Source: Coptis chinensis (Eukaryota; Streptophyta; Magnoliopsida; Ranunculales; Ranunculaceae). From it: 64,000 nucleotides of DNA. The DNA is taken from positions 82,241,501-82,305,500 of the forward strand of contig CM027378.1 in NCBI GenBank assembly GCA_015680905.1. The letters are read 5' to 3'. Below, one piece after another: positions 34,104-46,404 of the stretch. A program made the translations under genes and the position numbers. The notes under the pieces were generated by a model that was given only the letters and a program-made list of their open reading frames with translations, made no database searches and had not been told where the DNA came from. How positions within the stretch are numbered: the stretch's first letter is position 1; the number at the start of each line of letters is the position of its first letter.

Positions 34104-35147
34104 GTAGAAGCTGGACACACAGTCCTTATTCATCAAAGAATTTGGAGGAGTCGGGTATCTTTTGTGCCGGTGGGCAAATGCCCTTGGCACCATCGTAATT
34201 GGAAGGCGTAATAGAAGAGAAGGCAACTCAAGCCAAAGAAGATGGATGCCACCACATCATAATCTAGACTCATGAGGATTTTGTTCTTTGCGGTCAACAC
34301 GATAACATCGGGCAAAGGAGTTGATGTTGTCTACGACTCTATAGGAAAATATACATTCGGGTAGGCTCGTAAGAAAAGATACTTTTACGATGTAGAATTT
34401 GTAGAAAACACACATGCCGTGGAAACCGCCCTGCGGTTAACGCGTTTTAGATAATAGACTGATTAGTCTTACTATAAAAAGGGATTTTGAATAGGAAAGA
34501 CCTACCACTTTTAAATTCTGTATTGACTTAGGAGGTTGGGAAGAGCTGTTAGCCTGTGAGTATTTATTCCTATCTATTGGAACTTTATCATGTTCCAAAA
34601 AAGAAAATATTGAAAATATTTGTAAAACATTCATATTGTGTTACTTAATGAATGACTACATGAGGACAAGTAAACTAAATAGTTTTCTACGCTTTTGTGT
34701 ATACCACTTACCAATTGTTTTAGTACATCATATAAGATACAATTTTTGTTTTTTTAAAAAAAAAATCCCTGTTTTGGTTTATTGTATCGATTTCGGATTC
34801 TTATGTTTGAGGTATGTTTTTTCAGGGATCACTAGCATGTTTGAAGACTTCTGGATACATGGTTAGCTTTAGGCAGGCGTCAGGTCTAATAGACCCCGTT
34901 ATGTTGTCTGCGCTTGCTGCAAAATCGTTGTTCTTAATAAAGCCCTCACTCTTTCACTACATAGAAGCTCGAGATGAGCTACTAAAAGCTGCTGGAGAAC
35001 TGTTTACCAATGTCGCATCTGGTGTGTTGGGGGTTCGCGTTAACCACACTTACCCTCTTTCACAAGCAGCACAAAGCTCATGCAGATCTTGACAATCATA
35101 AAACAACTGGAACTGTAGTGTTGATACCAGATGGTGCTGACCTGTAA
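34104..35147 (+). pseudogene. Quinone oxidoreductase (zeta-crystallin type) fragment, multiple breaks
   Basis: Piece 1 (34104-34360) carries KVEAGHTVLIH, then in a shifted frame GGVGYLLCRWANALGTIVIG (the NADPH-binding glycine motif), EEKATQAKEDGCHHIII, a stop, and SGKGVDVVYDSIGKYTF; it has several shifts and one stop. Piece 2, after the acceptor at 34823-34825, reads SLACLKTSGYMVSF, LSALAAKSLFL, SLFHYIEARDELLKAAGELF and VRVNHTYPLSQAAQ. A shift then leads to AHADLDNHKTTGTVVLIP and a stop at 35145-35147. This is the C-terminal half of an NADPH:quinone reductase. An intron of about 460 bp is kept. It is not functional. Confidence 0.8.
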
Positions 35148-35627
35148 AGGATGCAAGCCTAATGATGTTTCAATTTAATTTTGAAAGGACCGGTGAATAG
35201 TATATATATGATGGTATATACCTTCTGAGCATTTGTATATGGTGATTGGTTCCATCTCGCAGACACACTGGATATATCTGGGCTCTCTACAATTGAGTTG
35301 GTATAGTCTATGAATCACGTTAACCTGGAAACTTTGAAATGGGTGTGCTATCGTGTGAGTGCTTAATGTTTCGCATTAGTATACTCTGTAGTCGGTACTC
35401 TCTTCTTGGTAGGAACACTCCTTACAAATATAGTTTTATCAAATGGTTAGATACTCAATTCAACCACGGACACAACATGATTTTGGAAAGAACCAACATT
35501 AGTATTCATTTTAACGTAACTAATTTGTTTTTCTTTTTTGCTCTTGATTTTTTCCCAATAAAATTGGGGTTAAATTAATAAATTGATACAATTTTATTTT
35601 GCTAAATTCACCCATAATGACTCGAGT

Positions 35628-35652
35628 GGCGTAACCACAGGTTAAATTCTAG
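35628..35652 (+). mobile_element. Helitron 3' terminus
   Basis: The hairpin-forming GTGGCGTAACCAC (GTGGC/GCCAC in the sister copy; one stem base differs here) is followed by AGGTTAAATT and CTAG at 35649-35652, then T. This is the standard Helitron 3' end. The preceding 90 bp (from TTTCCCAATAAAATT, about 35553) closely match 46254-46352, so the two are copies of one family. The start of this Helitron is not identified. ESV1 and quinone-oxidoreductase pieces lie within 3.1 kb upstream in the same orientation. Confidence 0.75.
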
Positions 35653-37058
35653 TATATAATAAAACATCTTGGTTTTTAAGTGGTTTATGTGAAGTTTACA
35701 TTGGATGGCTAATAGTTAACACAATCAGTACATTTGACGGTAGACCGGCACGATTAAAGAGTAAGTTGATTCCAATTAGGAAACAATCTTTATGAAAACG
35801 TACTCAAAGAAATTACTACTAACTTATCTAAAATTTATGAAACTTATCTAAATAACTTATCTAACTTATTTAAATTCTAATTTATCTATATTTATCTAAA
35901 TTCTAGCATACTAATGATATTAATCCTCATAACCTTCTTATCGACAAACTCTTCGGAGAGTATTTCCTTGGTGTTGTGAATCCTCTATATAATAAAGCGG
36001 TTTTAGGATGATCTAACGGTAATTATAACACTAACTAATACTCACAAAATTAGAAAATACAAATATGAATTCTTCATCGGGCTAATCTCTCTCGGATGGC
36101 TAATAGTTAATACAATCAGTACATCTGACGGTAGACTGGCACAATGAAAGAGTAAGTTGATTCCAATTAGGAAACAATCTTTATGAAAACGTACTCAAAG
36201 AAATTACTACTAACTTATCTAGAATTTATGAAACTTATCTAAATAACTTATCTAACTTATTTAAATTATAATTTATCTAAATTTATCTAAAGTTATCTAA
36301 ATTCTAACGTACTGATGATATTAATCCTCATAGCCTTCTTATTGACAAACTCTTCGTAGAGTATTTCCCTGGTGTTGTGAATCCTCTATATAATAAAGCA
36401 GTTTTGGGATGATCTAACGGTAATTATAACACTTACTAATACTCACAAAATTAGGAAATAAGAATATGAATCCTTCATCGGGCAAATCTCTCTCGGATGG
36501 CTAATAGTTAATACAATCAGTACATCTGACGGTAGACCGGCATGATAAAAGAGTAAGTTGATTCTAATTAGGAAACAATCTTTATGAAAACGTACTCAAA
36601 GAAATTACTACTAACTTATCTAGAATTTATGAAACTTATCTAAATAACTTATCTAACTTATTGAAATTAGGGTTATAATTTATGCACCCCAATTTTAAGA
36701 AGCTCCTTTTTCCTTTAAAAATGGGGACCAACTCTTGGGCGACCAGGAGTGCTATAACTTAAGATGCATCTGGTTCCTGTGCTCCTTTTTCCTTCCCGCT
36801 TTTAGTAAAAACTGGTTTGGTGCAATTATCTTATCTTTTCTGCTTTCTAAGTTCCTTTCCTTATCAGGTAAAATCCTCAACTGAAGACAGTGTGAGTTCT
36901 GGTAAGGAGAGATTCTAGGGGCTTAGCTTACAAGTTCAGTTCTCCGTGGATAATATTGTTTCTCATCTTTGGTGGTTGCTTCAGCTGGTAAAATCCTCAA
37001 GTGTTAACACTGTAAGTTCAGAGTAGGAAGATAGCGCACTACCTCTTTGATAATGTAG

Positions 37059-38146
37059 TTGGATACGCTTCTAGAGATGGATTCGCAGCTAGATAATCTT
37101 AAAAGTTTTCCCCCACTCACAGCTGCTCGCGAGCAGGGATGTAATCCATCCTTGGGTAACAATCAGATGCAACATAATAATGTGAATGCTACAGGTAACC
37201 AGGCGTCGAATTGGAGCTCGCTTTTCCAGGGAGGAAATGCATCTACATCAGATACCTCTCTCCAAAGGTTTGAGCTTGATATGATTGAGGGGGTTACACA
37301 AGTGTCGATGGACTTGAGGTGGAAAGGTCTCAATGTGTGGAAAGAGTATGTTGTGGGTTTTTTTTTCTGGAACAGAGGCTTCCATATCCGGTGGTGAAGG
37401 AGTTCTTGAAAAAAAAAATGGAAAACAAAAGGTGTATATGAGATGGTTCTTTGATCTTTGACTGTTTTATTTTAAATTTTCTAATGAGGAAGATAAGAGG
37501 AAAGTGTTAGAAAATCCCCGGATATTCATGGCGTGGAAATGCTTCATAGTTACTCAATGGACTCGGGACATTGAGAGGAGGAAGGATGTTGTTAAAGCTA
37601 TACCAATCTGGGTTAATCTTTATAATGTACCAAAGGTGCTCTGGACTGGAGAGGGGTTGGGTTTTTTAGCCAGCAGAATAGGAGAGCCACAGAGGATGGA
37701 TGAAGCCACGCAAAGACGGAAGAGATTCTTGTATCACGAGGGTTTGTGTTCTAGTGGAAATTACAGCAGAGATGCTAGATTCTTTTGAAATAAATATGGG
37801 TGGAGAAGATGTTAGGAAAATCTCTATAGAATATGGGTGGGTTCCAAAAATGTGCGACTATTGTAAAAGGTTTGGACATAAGATTGTCGACTGTAGCAGT
37901 ATAGGGCATATGCCTAGGGTTGACTCTTGTGTGGAAACTAGGGTGCACACAACTGAGATTACAAGTGTGATTAGTACTACTTCAGGGGAAGAGAACACAG
38001 TGCACAATGCGGCACCAGTCACAACCTCAAATAATGAGATAAATCGAGAAGACAGAGGTGCTCAAACTGTGGAGGGTGCTACTGGGGGAACAATGAATGT
38101 CATAAATCTGGGAATTGGAGGTTTAAATGTAGTGGGGTGGATTTGA
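37059..38146 (+). pseudogene. LINE ORF1: DUF4283 domain plus CCHC zinc knuckle
   Basis: This RNA-binding gag-like protein of the LINE lies in three frames. Residues near 37370 and 37504-37790 give the DUF4283 block (AIPIWVNLYNVPKVLWTGEG, LGFLASRIGEP). The adjacent frame gives MCDYCKRFGHKIVDC, a zinc knuckle, near 37850-37900. Stops and shifts near 37395, 37455 and 37735 separate the parts. A lysine/serine-rich basic tail follows (38600-38735). Confidence 0.8.
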
Positions 38147-38739
38147 AGCAGTCCGAGGGAGAATACCATGGGTGAAGACAATGGAATGAGAGTGGATGAT
38201 AGTGAGGAAACAAGGATAAATGCAGAGGATTCAACAGTGGGATTGGATGAGATGAATGCAGTAATGGAAATGGTAGAGAATGAAGTGAGGGCTATAGTGT
38301 TAGCAACATCAGCTGAAGTACCAGAAGAAATTGAGAAGAGGAAGGAATATGAAAGCGACAGTGAATCAGATGTATGTCAGAGTAATATGTTTGCGGCCTT
38401 AGTACCTTTTGAGAACACTCGGATTGATGAAATGCAAACAAATCCAGATCCGCTGATGCACTATGAAGTTGAAAGCAGAATGAATATAACAATCTCCTTG
38501 TGGCGACCCTTTAAATGGGGACTTGTGCGGTGAGGAGTCTTGAGGAGGAGGAAACTATCTATTTCAAGGATAAGAATAATATCCCCCTGTCTATATCGGA
38601 TTCACCTGCTTCTCCAAAGGGTGGTGTGACAACGAGGAGTAAAGGTCAAACAACTAATCAGTCTAGTGGTAAGAAAAGCAAAGGAAAGAAGAGTAGGGGA
38701 CGCCCCAAGGGTTCAAAAAACAAAAACTCCAATCTATAA

Positions 38740-41700
38740 ATGATAGGACCAATTTGCGTCTGGAATGTGAGAGGAGCTAATGATCTGTTGAAAGCAGCGG
38801 AAATAAATAAGGTGCGACAAAGTAAGAAGTTGTGTATATTTGGGCTGCTAGAAACGAAAGTGAAGCAAGCCAAGTATGACCTCATAAGACAAATATGTTG
38901 CCCTACATGGGAAGATACTAATAACTATGATCGGAGTCACTCTGGATGCATCTGGATATGCTGGGATCCGTCTGTAGTCAGAGTTCTTCGAACGGACGCA
39001 TCAGATCAGTATATACATTGTAGAGTTACATATCTTCCAGAACCAGAAGAGTTCTTGCTCACAGTAGTATACGCTAGTAATGCTCCACGGGAAAGACTAG
39101 TGTTATGGAAGGATTTGCATGGTATACACAAATCGATTCAGATGCCATGGTGCGTAGTAGGAGACTTCAATAACATTTTGGCTGCAAATGAAAGGATAGG
39201 AGGAGATCCTATGCATCCGAATGAAGTGACCGATTTTAGTATATGCATACGAGACGCGGGACTCGGATATAAAATCCATCGGGTTCTTTTACACTTGGTG
39301 GAATAAATCCATCGGATCAGCCAGAATCATGTCGAGGATTGATAGATGTTTGGTTAATAGCCTGTGGCTATCTCGATACCCGCAAACTATAGCTGATTTT
39401 CTGCCACAGGGTGTTTCAGATCACTCCCCTATTCTCATTACATGGAACGATTTTAAGAGAAAGCCAACACCGTTCAGATTTTGCAACTTTTGGGTTTATC
39501 AGGATGAGTTTAAAAGTATGCTAGAGGAAGTGTGGGCAACTCAAATCTATAATAACCCGATGTATAAACTGATGCAGAAACTCAAGTTACTAAAGGAAAG
39601 GCTTAGACCATGGGCAAGAAGGAACTTCTCCAATTTACATGAGAGAGTAATTGTTGCTAGGCAAAATTTACAGGATGCACAAGTGCTGGTCCAAAATAAG
39701 TTTGATGATGCGATGTTGGGAGCACAGGAAAGGGCTGCAATGCAGAAGTACATAAGTCTTGCACGAGCAGAAGCGGAGGATATGAGGCAGAAAGCAGAGG
39801 AGAAATGGATGATAGACGGGGATAGATGCACCGTTTTTCTTCAATTCATTGAAGGAAAAAGCCGCCAAGAAAGGTATTTGGGCAATTGCAAGCGACCGGG
39901 GGTTCTGATTAAGGTCGAGGCGGATGTATCAGATATCATTGTTGAGTATTTCAGAAAGATGATGGGTACTGAGGCTCCGCTTGAGAGAGAGAGAGAGTTT
40001 TTCATGGATTTGAAAGTCCGAAATGTCATCGAGCCGAACATGAGATTTCTACTTGATGCAGAGGTTACAGGAACAGAGATTAGGCAGGCTATCTTTGAGA
40101 TGGAGAATAATAAAGTGCCTGGTCCGGATGGGTTTAATCCGTTCTTCTTTAAATATTGTTGGGAGGCAGTGGGAGAGGATGTAATAAGTGCCGTTAACAA
40201 TGTGTTCAGATGCTTTAAGATGCCGAGGGGTATCAATGCTACCTTCCTTTGCCTCATCCCAAAGGTGAGCAACCCCATAGCACTGTGCAACACGATATAT
40301 AAGTGCATATCGAAAGTAATCACCAATAGAATACAAATGGTGATATCTGAACTTGTACATGAGAACCAGTGTGCTTTTATCCCAGGTAGATCTATTCAAG
40401 ATAATATTCTCATGGCCCATGAAGTGTTGAGAGGATATGATAGGCGGCATGGCACACCCAGATGCTCAGTTAAACTGGATATCAGAAAGGCATATGATAT
40501 GGTTAGTTGGCAAACGATCCTCCTCTTGTTGGAGAAATTTGAATTCCCTCAGAAGATGCGAAGATGGATTCATATGTGTATTAGTACAGCTTATTTCTCT
40601 GTCCTGGTGAATGGGGCTCCAGAAGGGTTTTTTGCTGGGAGAAGAGGTTTGCGTCAAGGCGACCCTATGTCTCCGTATATTTTTGTGCTAGTCATGGAAA
40701 TTTTGGGAATTGTGATCAGGAAAAGCATTGGATCCAGGCTCATGCAATATCACTCTAAATGCAAAAGGAATATGTTGACACATTTGGCCTTTGCTGATGA
40801 CGTTCTCATCTTACGCAAAGGGAAGTAACCTATATAGAAGGCCTCAAGGACTGTTTACAAATATTCGAGTGAAGCTACTTTTGGACTCGGCATTAACCCC
40901 TGAAGACTACTATAATGGCGGGAGCTATGTTTCATGATGATGCACGAAATACCGGCCCGTGATCTTGGGTTTGGAACTTGTGAAACCTCCAAGAAGATAT
41001 CTCGGTCTCCCACTCATTTCGCTTTCGACTTGGAATCAAAGAGTGCCAACCATTGATTGAAAAGGTCACAAGCCGCATAAATTTGGAAAGCTAAACTACT
41101 ATCTCACGCAGCAGATTATGGTGGTCCTCGCTGTTTTGAGTTCTCTAAACATCTATTGGGCGGAACTTTCATACTTCAGATGCTTGATCTTTGGAACAAA
41201 TTGAGAAAATATGTGTCACCTTCCTATGGGCGGGCCGAATCAAAAGGTGTGTACATCAAGCAAGCTTGAGTACCATATGCAAAACAAAGGAGGAGGGTGG
41301 CCTAGGGATGATGAGTATGGAAATATGGAACAAGGGCGCATTGTGGGTCAGCTTGTTCAAGATCGCAAGTAAAGAGAGTAATGTCCGGGTCGAGTGGATT
41401 TGGAGAAATCGGTTGGAGAATAAATTCTTGTGGACTATGCCGATTCAGAGATTGTTCTTGGTCATGGCGCAATATCTTGAAGTGCGAGAAAGGAAGCAAG
41501 AGAGCTAATCTGTTATTCAATCTCAAATGGGAAGACACACTCTTATGGCACGACATTTGGTGCAGCAGCAGTCCTCTCTTACACAATTCACAAGCGGTAG
41601 CTGAAATCATGCTTCCCCTCAATGCAACAGTGAAGGAGCTATTGACCAATGGAAGCTGGAATGACATTGTAAATAATATACAGTGCAGTACCCTCAGAGA

Positions 41701-42729
41701 AGATATCTTGAGTACCAAAGTGAATCGACACATAGAGAGAGATCGAGTAGTATGGACACCGCGATCATAGTGGATCATTCGAATTTAGCAAGTCGCGTAC
41801 CATGCCCGAGAAGACATGGGGGTAAGGTTAGATGGCAACGTATGGTATGGGGCCGATCGGTTATCCCTAGTCATTCCTTTCTTGCTCGGCAATTATTCTC
41901 GAACGACCTCTCCACTCAAGACAAGGTTAGTTTACAAGAAGATTCTAACACATTCATCTTGTTGCTCGCGGTCGACCAAAGTCGGAATTCTCAAATCACC
42001 TTTTCTTTGAATGCTCCTTTCTCGAGAGGTGATCAATGGCATTAAGATAGTCTTGGGTATTGGAACCGATTGCGAAGCTCAAATAGAGAATGGTCTTCAC
42101 TGCTGAAACTTTGCAGAGGGTCGAGCCAGGTGGTGGAAATCTATAAGAGTTACATATGTGCAATAGTTAATGGGATTTGGAAGGAGCGAAATGCACGTAG
42201 GTTCTCCAATCATAGTAGGCCAAAGATCGCCAGTGTTGAAATGCATTCGAGAAAGATGAGAAGGTATCTAGAGGTGAAGGTATCGGAAATGGAGGACACG
42301 GACGTCGCCCGAAGGCTAACTCAGGATATCGGGATCCAGGTGAAGTTTAAAAGTGCGGCACAACAGTTTTGTACCTGGGAACCACCTGAACAGGATAGAT
42401 TCAAATTGAATACAGATGGGGCTGTTGCAGATAATGGTACGGGTCATGGGGGAGCAATCAGAAATAGTAAGGGTGAGTTATTGAGAGCATTCACTGGTAG
42501 TGGAGGAGAGAGGTCAGTACTCTTCCAAGAATTGAAGGCCATCGAGATTGGGTTGAGTATATGTTTGGAAATAGGTCGGTACAAGTGGATGTGGCATCGG
42601 ACTCTCTACAAGCAAAGACAAATGAGTAACAAGCGAGCCAAGCCGCCATGGAACTGTCAAGATGTGCTAAACCATATTTTAGATATAGCGTCCACGGTTG
42701 TTAAGTTGTACTTTCTCAAGATGTTTTAG
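38740..42729 (+). pseudogene. LINE ORF2: endonuclease, reverse transcriptase, RNase H
   Basis: The endonuclease part (38740-39306) shows WNVRG, LLETKV and WCVVGDFNNI. SRIDRCLVN and GVSDHSP follow in the next frame (from 39329). The reverse transcriptase runs to 40828 in one open frame with NNKVPGPDGFNPFFFKYCW, ENQCAFIPGRSIQDNI, VKLDIRKAYDMVSW, GLRQGDPMSPYIF and the catalytic LAFADDVL. After a frameshift come zf-RVT pieces (41191-41770) and RNase H (42070-42729; FKLNTDGAV, GGAIRN, ELKAIEIGLS). Breaks lie near 39310, 40830, 41500 and 42046. In the RT, the usual ten or so residues between IPK and the LCN block are missing. Confidence 0.9.
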
Positions 42730-42939
42730 GAGTCTAACAGAGTGGCCGACCACCTAGCTGGCCTATCTATTGACCATGGTTGTAATATTGTGTATGTTGG
42801 TCCTCCAATAGGTAGGGAGTTGTATAATTTCATTGAGGAGGATGCAAGAGGAACCATATATGTACGAGTTGGATGATGAATACAAGTGAGGGTCAGCCTA
42901 ACCCTAGCTTAAAGTTTAAAAAAAAAACTTATTGAAATT

Positions 42940-45900
42940 CTAATTTATCTAAAATTATCTAAATTCTAACGTACTAATGATATTAATCCTCATAGCCTTC
43001 TTATCGACAAACTCTTCGGAAAGTATTTCCCTGATGTTATGAATCCTTTATATAATAAAGCAGTTTTGGGATGATCTAACAGTAATTATAACACTTACTA
43101 ATACTCACAAAATTAGGAAACAAGAATAAGAATCCTTCATCGGGCCAATCTCTCTTTTTCATTCAAATCACTAGCTTTTAGTTACCAATAAACAAACCAC
43201 TTTTAGTTTTGGGATGATCTGACGATAATTATAACACTTACTAATACCCACGAAATTAGGAAATAAGTATCCTGGGCCAATCTATCTTTTTTCTTCAAAT
43301 CACTTTTAGTTACCAGGAAAAAAAAAACCGACGTCTTTCACTCTTTCCTCTTCCTCTTCATCTTCCTCACGAAGATACCTTAGAACCCTTTCTTCTTCCT
43401 AATCAGTAAGGTAACACCCTTATTCTCACCCTGTCACGTTTGAGTGCAAGGATCTCCCGACACAATCCTCAATTTAAGGTAAAACAATCTCATTACTTTG
43501 TTGTCAATGAATTTTGTTGCTTTTTCCACATTGTTTTTTCAGTAACCTTCTTCAATACTATCTTCTTCTCTTCAGTAAGAATTCTTAACATGATTTATCT
43601 ATCTCGGTTCTCTCCACTGCGTCATGCTCTCTCCACCACTCTAAGTCTCTTCTTCAACAGGTAATATTAATTTGTATTTAGTTTACATAGTGGTTCAGTG
43701 CATAGTTTTATGAGCGTAATGAAAACTATGCCTGTAACACTCAATTTGGATTTCAGCGGGATGGGATTTCGGCAAAATCCATTGATACGTGAATAAATCT
43801 TTTCTATTGAATAAGATTCCTCGAGATTAAACGACAGTTGTGAAGGGAAGTAGTACATTTTAACTTCATTTCCTTCTAATTGCTCAAGTTTATTTCTATG
43901 CACAGAACAACAAAGAATCTACATTCATTTCGGTATGTACAGAGTGTAGAGACTTCAACGCTTCTTTTGTAAGATTTAACTAATCAATGGAAGGTTTACA
44001 TATTGTTGAATGTGAACTTTTTTAGTCAACATGACTGAGAACGTGTCTGAGTTATAAGAAAATGTAAGAGTGAAAAATTAGCTATAATGGAAGCAAGTAA
44101 GTTAGTGGAAAAGTTATTTTTCACTATTTATATTTGAAAAGTTATGTCTTATTTGTCTGTAGATGTATGTTTCATTTTGTGCATTTTGTAGTTGTAAAGA
44201 CGTGTTGAGTGGGAGACTAAATGTAGAAGAATGTATCGTTTCCCAATCCCAAATGTTTGTGCTGGACTCATTTCCCATGTTTATTATTGTGTTGCATAAG
44301 TGCATGGTTAATGATGCAACAACAACAAAAAGAGTATAAGTCAAGGCACAAGTAGAACTTCTACTTCTTATGATATCATCACTCGAGTATTGAGGATCAG
44401 TATTTTCTCTTCTTATCAGATTTTTTAATCCTCATAATTTCTAATATGATATTTTAGTTTCGATAAATTTTTATATTAAGGTTGTAGTTTCTTGGATGTT
44501 TTCAGCCTCTTTGTATTATGATTTTGTGTGCACTTATTAGGACTTCATAACCGTACCTCACAATATATGAATTTAGTTATCATTTGACATTTATTAATTA
44601 TGTTAAATCCAGGTACAAAGGATTGTGGGTTGAATTAAAACCAATATTTTGAGAATATGACACATGAAGACTACCTCACACTAAGATCGGAACAAGTAGA
44701 TAAAGGTAGGCAAGAAAGAACCCTCTTCATAAGATACAATTGAGTTGCATATTTGGGTCATTAGTTTGGAAGCTAATGGTTCATATCCTTGGATTGTCAA
44801 ATGAACGTAGCCGGATTGACAAAATATTATATTTTCATGATTGCATTGCGAAAGTTTAGCTATGGCTTTGTGATTAAGATTTAGTTGCAAGAAGTGGCTA
44901 CAGAAGTTCAGATTTCATTGTCAATTGGGCCCACTTCTTAATAGCTAGCTACTAAACTGCCCCATGTTGTCTTGAGCATTGGTTGTGGCTGTCTTTAGCT
45001 TCTTACGCAGTAATGTTGGTTGCATATATGCTGGATTTAACAAGGATCCATTTTGTTTAATTTTTACTTATTAATGGATCTATGACTTTCACTATTATTA
45101 TATTTATGCAGGAACTATCCAATGAAGGAAATAAAGACGACAATATTTTGGCAACTGACAGATTCCCCACCCATTGAAGTTTGCAAATTAGGTATTAGAG
45201 GCATTAAAAACAAATTTTGGAAGTTCATTTGAGTAGCAAACCTATTCCCAGTGGTATCTTTGAGTGGCAGATTAAACTATTCCCAGTACATATATTTGAG
45301 TAGCAGACTTATAAATTTGTTTACAATAGCCATGTTTTAATTGGGCCTATTTGAAGCTCTATGGGCTATATATTGGTCATTTGAAATATCTTTGTTTGTT
45401 GAATGTAATGGCATAATTTGTAGTGCATCTTACATATGATCTCTTATGCATTTTTGTAGTAATTGTGTAATGGATGTGATTAATTAAATGCATTGAATTC
45501 ATTTAGCTCCTATTTTCGAACTTTTGATGTTGACAAAATCAAGAAAACTTGAGAACTTTTTGTTACTTCAGTAGTTCATATTAGTTACTGTTTTTGTTTT
45601 TGTTATTGGCTGTTGACACTTCGTTTGGCAGTCCATTGGATTGCAGACTTGCAGACATGTCCTTTAGCAGGAAACATTTGATATCAATTTAGGATCTTAG
45701 TTGTTTGATCTAAACATGTTTTACCGCAGAACTATCTGCAGAACTATTGATGATAATAATTATGTGCTCATGAATAAGCTAATCTCGCTATGTATTTAGC
45801 AAGATTAAAACACAAGTAAGCCAAAAGACCCACAAAATTTCTCTCAAGAAGATTGTCATTGGCGAAAATTGCATTTGCTTGCTTAACGACGCGGATGAGG

Positions 45901-46327
45901 TGTGCTTCAGTGTTCACTCTAAGTATAGACATGTGTGACAAGTTCTCACTAAGAGCCTAATAGTGCTCCAACAATGTTTGCATAACCCTTGAGCTTTAGG
46001 TTCTTATTGATAGCAATATATACCTTGGATTATAAGAGTTTACTATTGACTTTTTATTTATTTTTCTAATTCTTATAAAGGGACTTAACAACTATTCAGG
46101 TTTTGTTGGCGTAAGGCATATTTACTCATGGGATTTGAAGCACTTGTGGGTGCATCACTTTTATGGGCATATTGCCGTGTGAAATTGAGTATGTATGATG
46201 CACAAAAGTTCAATTTAAATGTAAAAAAATAGTGGAAACACTCTTTATTTTTTCCCAATAAAATTAAAGTTAAAATAATAAATTGACACGATTTTATTTT
46301 ACTAAATTTACCCATAATGACTCGAGT
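42940..46327 (+). other. Interior of the second Helitron; no recognised gene
   Basis: After the broken third unit (to about 43320) comes a pyrimidine-rich stretch (43330-43440) that looks like a 5' untranslated region. AT-rich sequence with short open frames then runs to the 3' terminus. None of the frames matches a protein I know. Captured gene fragments may exist but are too degraded to name. Confidence 0.35.
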
Positions 46328-46352
46328 GGCGTAGCCACGGGTTAAATTCTAG
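46328..46352 (+). mobile_element. Helitron 3' terminus, second copy
   Basis: GTGGCGTAGCCAC forms a perfect five-base-pair stem. GGGTTAAATT and CTAG (46349-46352) follow, then T and a TA microsatellite. It is homologous to the terminus at 35628-35652 over about 100 bp. Confidence 0.8.
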
Positions 46353-46404
46353 TATATATATATATATATATATTAGAAATGCATTACATCAGTGTTTTGG
46401 AAAA

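Larger units (their letters stand above)
36669..42926 (+). mobile_element. L1-type LINE, near full length, with 14-bp target duplication
   Basis: AACTTATTGAAATT occurs at 36655-36668 and again right after the A tract at 42926-42939, interrupting an otherwise continuous Helitron repeat unit. Between them lie, in order: a 5' leader, a gag-like ORF1, an apurinic endonuclease, a reverse transcriptase, a zf-RVT region, an RNase H domain and a short A tail (42918-42927). This is the layout of plant L1 elements carrying RNase H. Frameshifts in ORF1 and ORF2 make it non-autonomous. Confidence 0.9.
35653..46352 (+). mobile_element. Tandem Helitron units ending in a second 3' terminus, interrupted by a LINE
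   Basis: Directly after the first 3' end come units of about 391-401 bp starting GGATGGCTAATAGTTAA (about 35703, 36094 and 36495). Each holds a Helitron-like 5' start (TCCTCTATATAATAAAGC; about 35981 and 36383). A third, slightly changed start lies near 43044, after the inserted LINE. The array degrades near 43160-43320. The element ends at 46352 with GTGGCGTAGCCAC, 10 bp and CTAG. No helicase coding is present, so it is non-autonomous. Which of the repeated 5' starts is the functional one cannot be told from sequence alone. Confidence 0.6.

Noticed and set aside
34133-34315. Minus-strand open frame in the quinone-oxidoreductase region
   Set aside because: The plus strand carries the recognisable NADPH-binding motif; the minus frame is its shadow.
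35703-43160. Simple satellite DNA
   Set aside because: The roughly 400-bp units contain Helitron-like 5' starts and lie between two Helitron 3' termini, so a transposon origin explains them better.
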